From: Sphingomonadales bacterium
GTDB taxonomy: Bacteria > Pseudomonadota > Alphaproteobacteria > Sphingomonadales > Sphingomonadaceae
NCBI GenBank assembly: GCA_013297725.1
Contig: JAAFIB010000001.1
Location: 1-64,000, forward strand
Reading direction: 5' to 3'
Length of the DNA stretch: 64,000 nt
The notes below the pieces were generated by a model. The model was not told the origin of the DNA. It did no database searches and saw only the letters and a list, made by a program, of their open reading frames with translations. Below, in pieces: positions 50,540-57,856 of the stretch (position 1 is the first letter of the stretch; each line of letters opens with the position of its first letter). The position numbers were made by a program, and so were the translations under genes.

Positions 50540-53310
50540 TCCGCACTGCTCTTACGCTGCGTACCTCAGCCCGCGCCATTGCCATTGGCACATTGCTCCT
50601 CGCTCCATCGCTGGCCTTTGCGCAAGCCGCTCCATCGGCTTACACATCGGCCACCCGTTATGATGCGGCCAACAGGCCAACGGGCACCATCGCGCCAGAC
50701 CCTGATGGAACAGGCCCACTGCAATTTGCGGCATCACGCACAACCTATGATGCATCAGGCCGCGTGACCAAGGTTGAAACAGGCGAGCTTGCGGTGTGGA
50801 AGCCTGAAAGCATCGCCCCCTCGGCATGGGGCGCGGACTTTACCGTCCTGTCCAGTGTAGAGACCGTCTATGACACGCTCGACCGCAAGGTACAGGATAT
50901 TGGTAAATCCTCGACCGGTGTAGTCGTCTCTGCTGCGCAATACACTTACGATGTCCAAGGACGTCTTGATTGCGCTGCAACGCGGATGAACCTGTTGACC
51001 ATTCCTGCTGTCGGTAGCAACGCTTGCACGCTTGGTACAGCAGGCAGCTTTGGCGGGGATCGGATCACCAAAAATGTCTATGATGTTGCCAGCCAGCTGC
51101 TGGTGGTCAAAAAAGCGTTCGGCACTGCGCTGCAACAGGATTATGTCACCTATACCTATACTAATAACGGTAAACAGGCGACGGTGAAGGACGCCAATGG
51201 CAACCTTGCGACCTATCGCTATGATGGTCATGACCGGCTAGCCGCGTGGCGTATGCCTAGCAAAACCAATGGTGCAGTCTCGGCAAGCTGTAACATCGGC
51301 ACTATCGCAGAAGTCGGCGGCATCACCGGTCCGGTTAATACCCGCAACGCCAGCGACGATTGCGAGAAATACTCTTATGATCGCAATGGCAACCGTGCAA
51401 AGCTGGTAAAGCGCGATGGCAGCGTCATTGCGTATACATATGACAACCTCAACCGCCCGACCGTTAAACACGTTGACGCAACCAACCTGCGCACGACACT
51501 CGCTGCCACGCACAAACGCGATGTGTATTACGGCTATGACCTTCGCGGGCTCCAGCTTTATGCAAGGTTCGACAACGCAACTGGTGAGGGTATCACGACC
51601 AGCTATGATGGCTTTGGCCGCGCCAATGCCTCGTCGCTTATTATGGACGGTGTTACGCGCAACTTGTCTTATGTTCGCGACAAGAATGGCAATCGCAGCA
51701 AATTTGACTGGTTCGACGCCACACGGACCAGCTATGACTATGATGGCTTGAACCGGATGAAGACCGTGTATGAAGGCCCGCAAGCGAGCAACATCAACAT
51801 GCTGACTTATGCGTATAACAATCGCGGGATGCGCAGCAGCCAGACAGGGCGGTTTGCGCAGGTCTCGACGTTTACGCCCGACACCGCCGGTCGCCTCGCC
51901 AGCATCGTGCATGACACCACCGGCACGGCAAACGACGTCACTTATGGCCTTGATGCCTATAGCCCGTCCAGCCAAGTGACGCAGCGCAGCACATCGAACG
52001 ACGCTTATGTCTGGACCGGCGCTGTCAATGTCAGCCGCAATTATGCGGTCAACGGCCTCAATCAATATACCAGTGCAGGACCTGCCGTTTTCGGCTATGA
52101 TGCCAATGGCAACCTGACGTCGGATGGCACGAACAGCTATGGCTATGATGTGGAAAACAGATTGATCCAAGCATCAGGCGGCAGCAACGCAACGATGCGT
52201 TATGATCCTATGGGGCGCTTGTATGAAACCAGCGCGGGGACGGTTGCGACCACGACGCGGTTCCTGCACGATGGCGATGAGCTGGTGGCGGAGTTTAACG
52301 GCACTGGCACATTGCTACGCCGCTATCTCCACGGGGTCAGCGTTGATGATCCGGTCGTGGCGTATGAAGGCAGCGGCACTGCCAATCCCAAATGGCTACA
52401 CAGCAACCATCAGGGCAGCATTGTTGCGATCAGCGATAATACAGGCGCAGTGACGGCCAAGAACACGTTCGACGAATGGGGCATCCCCGGCAACGGTAAC
52501 GCCAGCGTGGCAGCAGGAGGGCGGTTCAGCTACACAGGCCAAGCATGGCTACCCGAGCTTGGCATGTATTATTACAAGGCGCGGATTTACTCACCCACGC
52601 TGGGCAGGTTCATGCAGACTGATCCTGTGGGGTATAAGGATCAAATGAACCTGTACGGGTATGTAGGGAATGATCCGGTTAATAAGGTTGATCCAAGCGG
52701 TTTATGTACTACTGGAACACTTGTAAGGAATAGCACTGCCGTGCAGTGTCGTGTTTTAGCGGTTTACTCAGAATCTCCCCCTGCCGGTTCAAAAACAATA
52801 AATCCACAAAGTCCTAGTGCGGTCAATGGGCACGCGCAAACCGGCGACGGTTCAGATAGGTATGCTGACTTCACAACAGTTAGTATTGCTGATTTGGGTG
52901 GTTCATTGAATTCGTACGCTCAGCAGGCCGGTTCACCTTTAAATGACGCAATTATTGAAGCCGCTAAGACTGGAGAGCCAGTGGGTCTCACTATAACTGA
53001 CCTAAATGCCGGAGGACAAATCGGAGGTAAAACTCCATATGCACAGCAAACCGCAATTGGACGATTTGCTGTGAATGTATATTTGACTGTGAATGCAAAA
53101 AAGAATGGAGCATTTGAAATAAATGCAAGAGTTGCAGGTGTACGTGATAGACAAGATTATTTGCATGATAAAAATCGAAGTGCAATAGGTAATATATTAA
53201 CAGCTGAAGGAAAAAGAAAACAACAAAAAGGAGGTGGAAAAGATTATGATATTTATTTCTATGGAGAGCAGTACATCGTTGCAACCGGAATAGTTCATTA
53301 TGCTAAATAA
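50536..53310 (+). CDS. RHS cassette 2: RHS core protein with unknown C-terminal toxin-like domain
   Basis: This secreted 924-residue RHS protein is a paralogue of the cassette-1 core. It has a signal peptide ([17 protein letters not shown]), many YD units ([26 protein letters not shown]), and the core end [20 protein letters not shown], then DPSGL. The variable tail of about 200 residues from base 52705 is AT-rich towards its end and unlike the cassette-1 tail. Its last part, [17 protein letters not shown] and [19 protein letters not shown], is beta-rich with no motif I recognise. Toxin role is inferred from the architecture. Confidence 0.88.
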   Translation: MIRTALTLRTSARAIAIGTLLLAPSLAFAQAAPSAYTSATRYDAANRPTGTIAPDPDGTGPLQFAASRTTYDASGRVTKVETGELAVWKPESIAPSAWGADFTVLSSVETVYDTLDRKVQDIGKSSTGVVVSAAQYTYDVQGRLDCAATRMNLLTIPAVGSNACTLGTAGSFGGDRITKNVYDVASQLLVVKKAFGTALQQDYVTYTYTNNGKQATVKDANGNLATYRYDGHDRLAAWRMPSKTNGAVSASCNIGTIAEVGGITGPVNTRNASDDCEKYSYDRNGNRAKLVKRDGSVIAYTYDNLNRPTVKHVDATNLRTTLAATHKRDVYYGYDLRGLQLYARFDNATGEGITTSYDGFGRANASSLIMDGVTRNLSYVRDKNGNRSKFDWFDATRTSYDYDGLNRMKTVYEGPQASNINMLTYAYNNRGMRSSQTGRFAQVSTFTPDTAGRLASIVHDTTGTANDVTYGLDAYSPSSQVTQRSTSNDAYVWTGAVNVSRNYAVNGLNQYTSAGPAVFGYDANGNLTSDGTNSYGYDVENRLIQASGGSNATMRYDPMGRLYETSAGTVATTTRFLHDGDELVAEFNGTGTLLRRYLHGVSVDDPVVAYEGSGTANPKWLHSNHQGSIVAISDNTGAVTAKNTFDEWGIPGNGNASVAAGGRFSYTGQAWLPELGMYYYKARIYSPTLGRFMQTDPVGYKDQMNLYGYVGNDPVNKVDPSGLCTTGTLVRNSTAVQCRVLAVYSESPPAGSKTINPQSPSAVNGHAQTGDGSDRYADFTTVSIADLGGSLNSYAQQAGSPLNDAIIEAAKTGEPVGLTITDLNAGGQIGGKTPYAQQTAIGRFAVNVYLTVNAKKNGAFEINARVAGVRDRQDYLHDKNRSAIGNILTAEGKRKQQKGGGKDYDIYFYGEQYIVATGIVHYAK

Positions 53311-53614
53311 AATAGTAATTTTAAGTCTTTTTTTATTGAATGGATGCGTCAATACTGAATATTGCTCCGATATCAGTGATAGTATTATTATCAAACGAAT
53401 AAATATATCTTTAGAGGAGTCAAAAAAAACGTCTAAAAATGGATTAGTTCTATCAAAATACGAAATGAAATTTTTAAAAGATAGCAAAGTTGATAGAAAT
53501 TCGCTGTCTTATGATGAAAGTTCAGTTGCTCTAGTCACATATGAATATCAAGCAAATCCTGTTTTTCAGGCAAGAATTTATAAAGACTGCGAGATTCAGT
53601 GGATATTTATTTAG
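53300..53614 (+). CDS. RHS cassette 2: putative lipoprotein immunity protein
   Basis: This 104-residue, very AT-rich gene overlaps the end of the RHS core gene by 11 bases. [18 protein letters not shown] is a clear lipoprotein signal with lipobox LNGC. The mature part is short and mixed ([27 protein letters not shown]). No known family. Like the corresponding cassette-1 protein it would sit in the periplasm. Immunity is inferred from gene order. Confidence 0.68.
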   Translation: MLNKIVILSLFLLNGCVNTEYCSDISDSIIIKRINISLEESKKTSKNGLVLSKYEMKFLKDSKVDRNSLSYDESSVALVTYEYQANPVFQARIYKDCEIQWIFI

Positions 53615-53683
53615 GAATTACTACGACAGTGCATTTAATTCCAAACAGATCGACCGCCGTCCAGCTCTCGCAAAGACCTTTCT

Positions 53684-53760
53684 CTCAACGCCGCTAGCCA
53701 AGCAACTCAGCGCAGCACGAGCAACGCCGCCTATGTGTGGCCTTTCAACAAGTTCAGGAG
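53684..53760 (+). pseudogene. orphan RHS core fragment
   Basis: SLNAASQATQRSTSNAAYVWPFN in one frame matches [21 protein letters not shown] inside the cassette-2 RHS core. It lies about 70 bases after the immunity gene with no surrounding gene. Such core fragments downstream of toxin-immunity pairs are remnants of earlier RHS tips displaced by recombination (known for RHS loci). Confidence 0.72.
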
Positions 53761-53820
53761 GCGCAGTCAATCATCTAGTCCCCTAGCTTGCATTTTACTT
53801 AGCCTGATTTTGGGTCCGAT

Positions 53821-54075
53821 TTAGGCAATCCCGCCAACAAAGCCCGCCGTATCTTGTGGCGCGGGCATGGCCATGCGCATTGCACCGCCGCACCCGCGCT
53901 GGCGACAACGGGCGCGATTTTCAACTTCCCCCAATGTTAGCCGCTCTTTTCCTTTGCGCGCATGAAGCTCTGCCCCAGTCAGCCACCTAAATGTCCCACA
54001 TTTCCGGCAAGTCAATTCCAGACGGTCGCTTGCCTCTAAATCGAGAATTTGGATGTTGCTTTTCCAGTTCACCAA
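53821..54075 (-). CDS. small zinc-ribbon-like protein
   Basis: This 84-residue protein has two cysteine pairs (ELTCRKCGTFRW and RARCRQRGCGG) that could bind zinc. No named family is recognised. It overlaps the end of the Y-family polymerase gene by 7 bases and is transcribed with it, so it is probably part of the SOS unit. Confidence 0.7.
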   Translation of the reverse strand: MVNWKSNIQILDLEASDRLELTCRKCGTFRWLTGAELHARKGKERLTLGEVENRARCRQRGCGGAMRMAMPAPQDTAGFVGGIA

Positions 54076-55313
54076 AAATCCTCTGCGCTCGGTATGCGCG
54101 TGAACGATATTTTACCGCCAACATTGCCACCGGGCGGCGGTTGCCAGAAGCCAACGCTGGCAACGGTCTTGCCGTATTTGATATTCAGCCGGTCAAGCGC
54201 CATCCCCAGCCGCTCCCATTTCTGCCGTTCGGTATCGTCATCCAACAGAAAATCGAGTTGCCGATTGTTGGCAGTCGTTAGATCGCCAAGGGTTACACCA
54301 ACGCGCAATACCCGTGTTTTGCTGGTCAAGCGGCTGGTAAAGCGTCCCCAAAGCTTTGCGAGTGCTGTTAGCAAGGCTTGATCGTCATTAACCTGTGGCA
54401 ATCTAAGGCTGTCAAAACCGCTGCCCTCATAATACTGCATCCATAGCGTGATCGACTTTGTGTAATATCCGGCCCTGCGCACCCGCCTTGCGGCCTTCAC
54501 AAGCAACAGGCGCGATATAATCCTAGCATCGGCTAAGGTGCGCGCATCGGGCGGCAAAACCCGCGCATGGCCAAACATACCGCGTTCGGCAGGGGGCGCT
54601 TCAATCGCATAGCCGTGCAAGGCATACCAAAGCCGTTCGCCGGTCACATTATGCCATAGGGCGCGAAGCTGCTTTGGTTGCGTTGCCAGCAAAGCATCCA
54701 TTGTCGTTATGCCAGCCTTTGCCAGCCGAATTTCCATCCGTTTTCCAATGCCGGGTATATCGTCTAGGGGCAGCTTCAATAACGGGGCGGGCATAGCCTC
54801 AGGTCGCCAGATCGAAAGCCCATCGGGCTTTTGCGTCCCCCCTGCAATCTTGGCCAAATGGCGATTGGCGGCAAAGCCGATAGAGCATGTTATGCTTGCC
54901 CCGATATTATAGCGGATTGCTCGCTTGATTGCCGCTGCCACGCCAGCAGGATCAGCCCTTTGCCCTTCGTCCAGCTTGCAGCTGAGTTCGTCAATCGACT
55001 TGACCTGATCGACAGGAATAACCGACCCTATTTGCGAGATAAGCTCGTTATGTGCGCGCCTGTATAAATCGGGCTTTTGCGGCACTAAAACCAGATCGCG
55101 GCAAATGCGCTTGGCTTCATCGACCATCATGATGTTTTTGACGCCGCGCGCTTTGGCTTCGCGTGAACAGGCGATGATGCACGAACGCCCGCCTTCATAG
55201 GGGACAATGCCGATAGGTCGCCCCCGCAATCTAGGATCGCGCAACTGTTCAACCGACGCAAAAAAGCCGTCAAAGTCTAAGTAGAGGTGTTCAACAGTTT
55301 CTGGTCGTCTCAT
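54069..55313 (-). CDS. Y-family DNA polymerase
   Basis: This 414-residue translesion polymerase of the UmuC/DinB superfamily has catalytic metal sites in HLYLDFDGFFASVEQL (residues 8-23) and VKSIDELSCKLDEG, where the usual SIDE motif is intact. IGIVPYEGGRSCIIACSREAKARGVKN is the fingers region, and GIGKRMEIRLAKAGITTMDAL the helix-hairpin-helix. The little-finger domain follows. I use ATG 55313; the track start lies across the SOS box. It is under a GTTC-N7-GTTC box and divergent from a SRAP gene. Confidence 0.92.
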   Translation of the reverse strand: MRRPETVEHLYLDFDGFFASVEQLRDPRLRGRPIGIVPYEGGRSCIIACSREAKARGVKNIMMVDEAKRICRDLVLVPQKPDLYRRAHNELISQIGSVIPVDQVKSIDELSCKLDEGQRADPAGVAAAIKRAIRYNIGASITCSIGFAANRHLAKIAGGTQKPDGLSIWRPEAMPAPLLKLPLDDIPGIGKRMEIRLAKAGITTMDALLATQPKQLRALWHNVTGERLWYALHGYAIEAPPAERGMFGHARVLPPDARTLADARIISRLLLVKAARRVRRAGYYTKSITLWMQYYEGSGFDSLRLPQVNDDQALLTALAKLWGRFTSRLTSKTRVLRVGVTLGDLTTANNRQLDFLLDDDTERQKWERLGMALDRLNIKYGKTVASVGFWQPPPGGNVGGKISFTRIPSAEDFW

Positions 55314-55345
55314 AAGTCTTGCTCGAACCAGGCAGGCGAGCATAA

Positions 55346-55360
55346 GAACATTATAGGAAC
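55346..55360. promoter_or_regulatory. alphaproteobacterial SOS (LexA) box
   Basis: On the minus strand GTTCCTATAATGTTC is an exact GTTC-N7-GTTC direct repeat, the LexA recognition sequence of alphaproteobacteria. It lies 33 bases before the polymerase start and 33 bases before the divergent SRAP start, so one LexA site probably controls both. Confidence 0.82.
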
Positions 55361-55392
55361 ATAATTGCAAGGCAAGGAATCGGGGTAACGCT

Positions 55393-55998
55393 ATGTGCAA
55401 TCATTATCGCAACATTCCCGAGAGGATATCGACATGGCGCGAATATATCGGTTGGGATATTAGCCGTCCGCTGCCTCCTGAACTGCGATCGGCCCCCAGT
55501 GAAGCTTGGCCAAGGAAAGCAGCGTTAATCGTCCGCAATGGGCAGGACGGTGCATTTACAGATAACATGATATGGGGCGTTCCTTTGACCATGGCAGGAA
55601 AGCGACCAGACAGCACTGTCACAAAGCACATTACCAATGTGCGCAACCTTTCCAGCCCATTTTGGCGGTCTATGCTGGCAAAGCCTCAGCAGCGTTGCCT
55701 TGTACCGTTCTCAGCCTTTGCAGAGCCTAAGCCGAATGCAGGCAGGGAAGAAGTCTGGTTTACCGTGCCCGGTGCGCCTCTATCAGCATTTGCGGGCATT
55801 TGGCGGCCTAGTGACGCGGGCAACATCTTTGCTTTTCTGACGTGCGATCCTAACCCGATGATTGCGCCAATCCACCCAAAGGCGATGCCAGTGATTTTGC
55901 ATCCAGAGGATTATCAAAGTTGGCTAGATGGCGTCGATGCTGCTAGCTTGGCGCAGCCATTTCCGTCGCAGCTGATGGCAATTGCGGAAAGGGAATAA
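55393..55998 (+). CDS. SOS response-associated peptidase (SRAP/YedK-HMCES)
   Basis: This 201-residue SRAP protein binds abasic sites in single-stranded DNA through its Cys2, exposed after Met removal (MCNHYRNIPE). Other active-site elements are ITNVRNLSSPFW, RCLVPFSAFAEP (catalytic Glu region) and IHPKAMPVIL (His). It protects replication forks at abasic lesions. Divergent from the Y-family polymerase across a shared SOS box, so both should be DNA-damage induced. Confidence 0.93.
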   Translation: MCNHYRNIPERISTWREYIGWDISRPLPPELRSAPSEAWPRKAALIVRNGQDGAFTDNMIWGVPLTMAGKRPDSTVTKHITNVRNLSSPFWRSMLAKPQQRCLVPFSAFAEPKPNAGREEVWFTVPGAPLSAFAGIWRPSDAGNIFAFLTCDPNPMIAPIHPKAMPVILHPEDYQSWLDGVDAASLAQPFPSQLMAIAERE

Positions 55999-56001
55999 CA
56001 G

Positions 56002-56235
56002 ATGGCCAATGAACCACACCCGGATCCCGCCTTGGCATTTGCGCTTTACGCCTCGACTGCCGCAACCATGGCTATCTCCGCTCTGCGCGACGCTGGTCTG
56101 GTAGATAAGGCAACCATCGACTTGCTGGTTGCCAGTCTAACGACAAGTCGCCGCCTAGCCGGAAACGAACCCAGAATGGTCGAACATGCTGAGTTGTTGA
56201 CCGATCTCCTGCTTAGCGAGGAAACAAAAGCATGA
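56002..56235 (+). CDS. small hypothetical protein
   Basis: This 77-residue, mostly helical protein (ALAFALYASTAATMAISALRDAGLVDKATIDLLVASL) has no recognised family. It begins 3 bases after the SRAP stop with a fair ribosome site, so it is co-transcribed and probably SOS-controlled. It is the last gene of the island. Confidence 0.7.
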   Translation: MANEPHPDPALAFALYASTAATMAISALRDAGLVDKATIDLLVASLTTSRRLAGNEPRMVEHAELLTDLLLSEETKA

Positions 56236-56569
56236 AGTGAGCTATACCATGATATTATTACTAGCTGCGGCGGTAGTTATCCCACTTGTGCAATCCTTCG
56301 ACTGCACCCCCAATTCGTGTGCGAGATGGTGACAGCACTATCTGCTGCCACGAGCGGCTGCATGCCCGCGGAGCGAGTATTGCAACGCTTTGTTGTTCGT
56401 AATGCACAAAATAATACACTTACCTTGCACAGCGAAATCAACCAAGCCTAAGATTGTAGTCTGTCATAGTTCGCAGTGGCCCGCTGCGAGCCGATGCCAA
56501 TACTATGGCTAAAGTTATGGCTAAACCAATAAAAATATAATTTATATAATAAATTCAATGCTACGATAG
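56236..56569. other. right-end non-coding region of the island
   Basis: No convincing gene is seen. A 27-residue frame (MILLLAAAVVIPLVQ) is too short to support. The last 70 bases are AT-rich and hold the paired TATGGCT repeats, as expected for the end of an integrative element. Confidence 0.5.
56503..56522. repeat. paired (C/T)TATGGCT repeats, possible right arm site
   Basis: CTATGGCT at 56503 and TTATGGCT at 56515 repeat with the same 12-base period seen inside the left end. They sit 47 bases before attR. Probable integrase or Xis arm sites, by analogy. Confidence 0.45.
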
Positions 56570-56586
56570 TCCCACCGTCTCCGCCA
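56570..56586 (+). repeat. attR, 17-bp core repeat
   Basis: TCCCACCGTCTCCGCCA is identical to the 3' end of tRNA-Ser at 20817-20833 and marks the right junction of the island. It is immediately followed by a terminator that would originally have followed the tRNA. Confidence 0.93.
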
Positions 56587-56587
56587 C

Positions 56588-56620
56588 AAAAAAAGCCCCT
56601 GCGATGCGGGGGCTTTTTTT
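56588..56620. terminator. intrinsic terminator, formerly of tRNA-Ser
   Basis: AGCCCCTGC-GAT-GCGGGGGCT forms a 9-bp stem with a 3-base loop flanked by A7 and T7, so it can terminate in both directions. It directly follows attR, which shows that it belonged to the tRNA gene before the island inserted. It now ends the leftward sleB transcript. Confidence 0.88.
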
Positions 56621-56641
56621 GTTAGGGTAGTGAGCCGTTGC

Positions 56642-57856
56642 TCAAATACACTGCGACTTCACATCACGCGGGAAAAGCGCGCAGTTCCATTTTTGAACCG
56701 ACGCCTTTTTCGCCCCTGTGCGTACATAGCTAAACGCCATGGACGATCGCTCGCCGGGCTCAAGCGGCAGGCCGCGCGGCATCAATGCCTGATCAGCCCA
56801 TGCAAAAACCTTGCAGGTCTCTCGCCCGCCACAGGCATTTTCGGCCATGCCGGTAAGCGCCGCGCCATCAAGCAGCGGATCGACATAGATCAGGAACACC
56901 TCTTTGCTTTTATCCTCGGGCTCCAGCGTTGTCGAAACATGATCCAGATCAGCAGGAGCAAGGGCAAGGGCCGCCTTCATCTCTTCCTCTGTCGTAAGCG
57001 CGGGATCAAGCGGCATTTCTGCATCGGCCAGCTTTGCCGCCGCATGGGAGGGCGACAAAGCAGCCATTTTGGCAAAGGCCGGTTCCGTGCCGCCCACTTT
57101 CCCGCGAAACGCCGCCGGTGTTCCCCAATAGCCATGATAGCGAAAGAACAAATGCGTGCGCTCCACGCGAACCTTATCCAGCTTTGCGCTCCATGCGGGC
57201 AGCACCCAATCGGTGTGATAGTGTGTGGCAAGGCCAACGGGGGGATACACCAGCCCCTTTAACATTGCCTGTGCCAGCCCGCGATGCCGCGCCCATGCAG
57301 TGGGCGAGGGACGCCGCGCCATTGAACCATCGCAGCTATAGCTGAACTGACATCCTGTGCGCCGTTCTTGTCCCTGAAACACTACGCCGCACACGGTTTT
57401 GGGATAGGCGGGGTGACGCACGCGGTTCAGCACCACTTGCACCACAGCCATCTGCCCGGTCATTGCCTCTGCGCCTGCTTCATAAAAAATGGTTGCCGCA
57501 AGGCAATCGGTGGCGCGTTCGAAATCGGCTGGACTGCCGCTGAAGATAAAGCCCTTTGCTGGCGGAACGGGCGATTGGGTCAACGCAACCGCATCATTTA
57601 CCTTTTTGGCGGTGTCCTTATCGACGGCTTTTAACAGCAACGGTTCAACCGGCGGTGGCTGACCGATATTTGCGCTGACTTCATAGGGGGATGCACCCCA
57701 TTTTAGTGACGATGCGGCCATACCGATCAGGAATGCCGCAAGCACCAGCAGCACTGCGTATAACGGAAAGCGATCCCATGCCGCCCAGCGGTGCCATTGC
57801 TTCAGCTCAAGCTCAAGCTCGGCAGTTGCCGGTTCAGGAGGTAAGGGATGATTCAC
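56642..57856 (-). CDS. SleB-type cell wall hydrolase
   Basis: This 404-residue protein has one membrane anchor (FPLYAVLLVLAAFLIGMAAS) and a Hydrolase_2/SleB domain at about residues 115-240: CLAATIFYEAGAEAMTGQMAVVQVVLNRVRHPAYPKTVCGVVFQG, CQFSYSCDG, ATHYHTDWVLPAW. The family cleaves peptidoglycan glycan strands. The C-terminal 150 residues are not recognised. It overlaps the M50-HlyD gene by 23 bases and is last in that operon, which suggests local wall opening for the export machine. Confidence 0.88.
   Translation of the reverse strand: MNHPLPPEPATAELELELKQWHRWAAWDRFPLYAVLLVLAAFLIGMAASSLKWGASPYEVSANIGQPPPVEPLLLKAVDKDTAKKVNDAVALTQSPVPPAKGFIFSGSPADFERATDCLAATIFYEAGAEAMTGQMAVVQVVLNRVRHPAYPKTVCGVVFQGQERRTGCQFSYSCDGSMARRPSPTAWARHRGLAQAMLKGLVYPPVGLATHYHTDWVLPAWSAKLDKVRVERTHLFFRYHGYWGTPAAFRGKVGGTEPAFAKMAALSPSHAAAKLADAEMPLDPALTTEEEMKAALALAPADLDHVSTTLEPEDKSKEVFLIYVDPLLDGAALTGMAENACGGRETCKVFAWADQALMPRGLPLEPGERSSMAFSYVRTGAKKASVQKWNCALFPRDVKSQCI

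Larger units (their letters stand above)
20817..56586. mobile_element. 35.8-kb integrative genomic island in tRNA-Ser
   Basis: A perfect 17-bp direct repeat (TCCCACCGTCTCCGCCA) is present at the tRNA-Ser 3' end and again at 56570-56586. A P4-type integrase reads away from the left repeat, and core genes lie outside. The content is accessory: an excisionase, small unknown genes, a HUH-like protein, SIR2-HerA, a serine recombinase, two RHS cassettes, a VirB operon, and SOS polymerase genes. The island lacks phage structural genes. No classical MOB relaxase or coupling protein is seen, so it may be an ICE-like or mobilisable element or a decayed one. Confidence 0.93.

Noticed and set aside
51238-52170. 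310-residue minus-strand ORF inside the cassette-2 RHS core gene
   Set aside because: Long antisense frame produced by the repetitive GC-rich YD codons; no start context and RHS motifs are clear on the plus strand.
56250-56333. 27-residue hydrophobic frame near the right end of the island
   Set aside because: Too short, without ribosome site or neighbour coupling.
20817-56586. Reading the island as a prophage
   Set aside because: Integrase, excisionase and regulator are compatible, but no capsid, terminase, portal or tail genes are present; the structural genes are VirB-type secretion genes.
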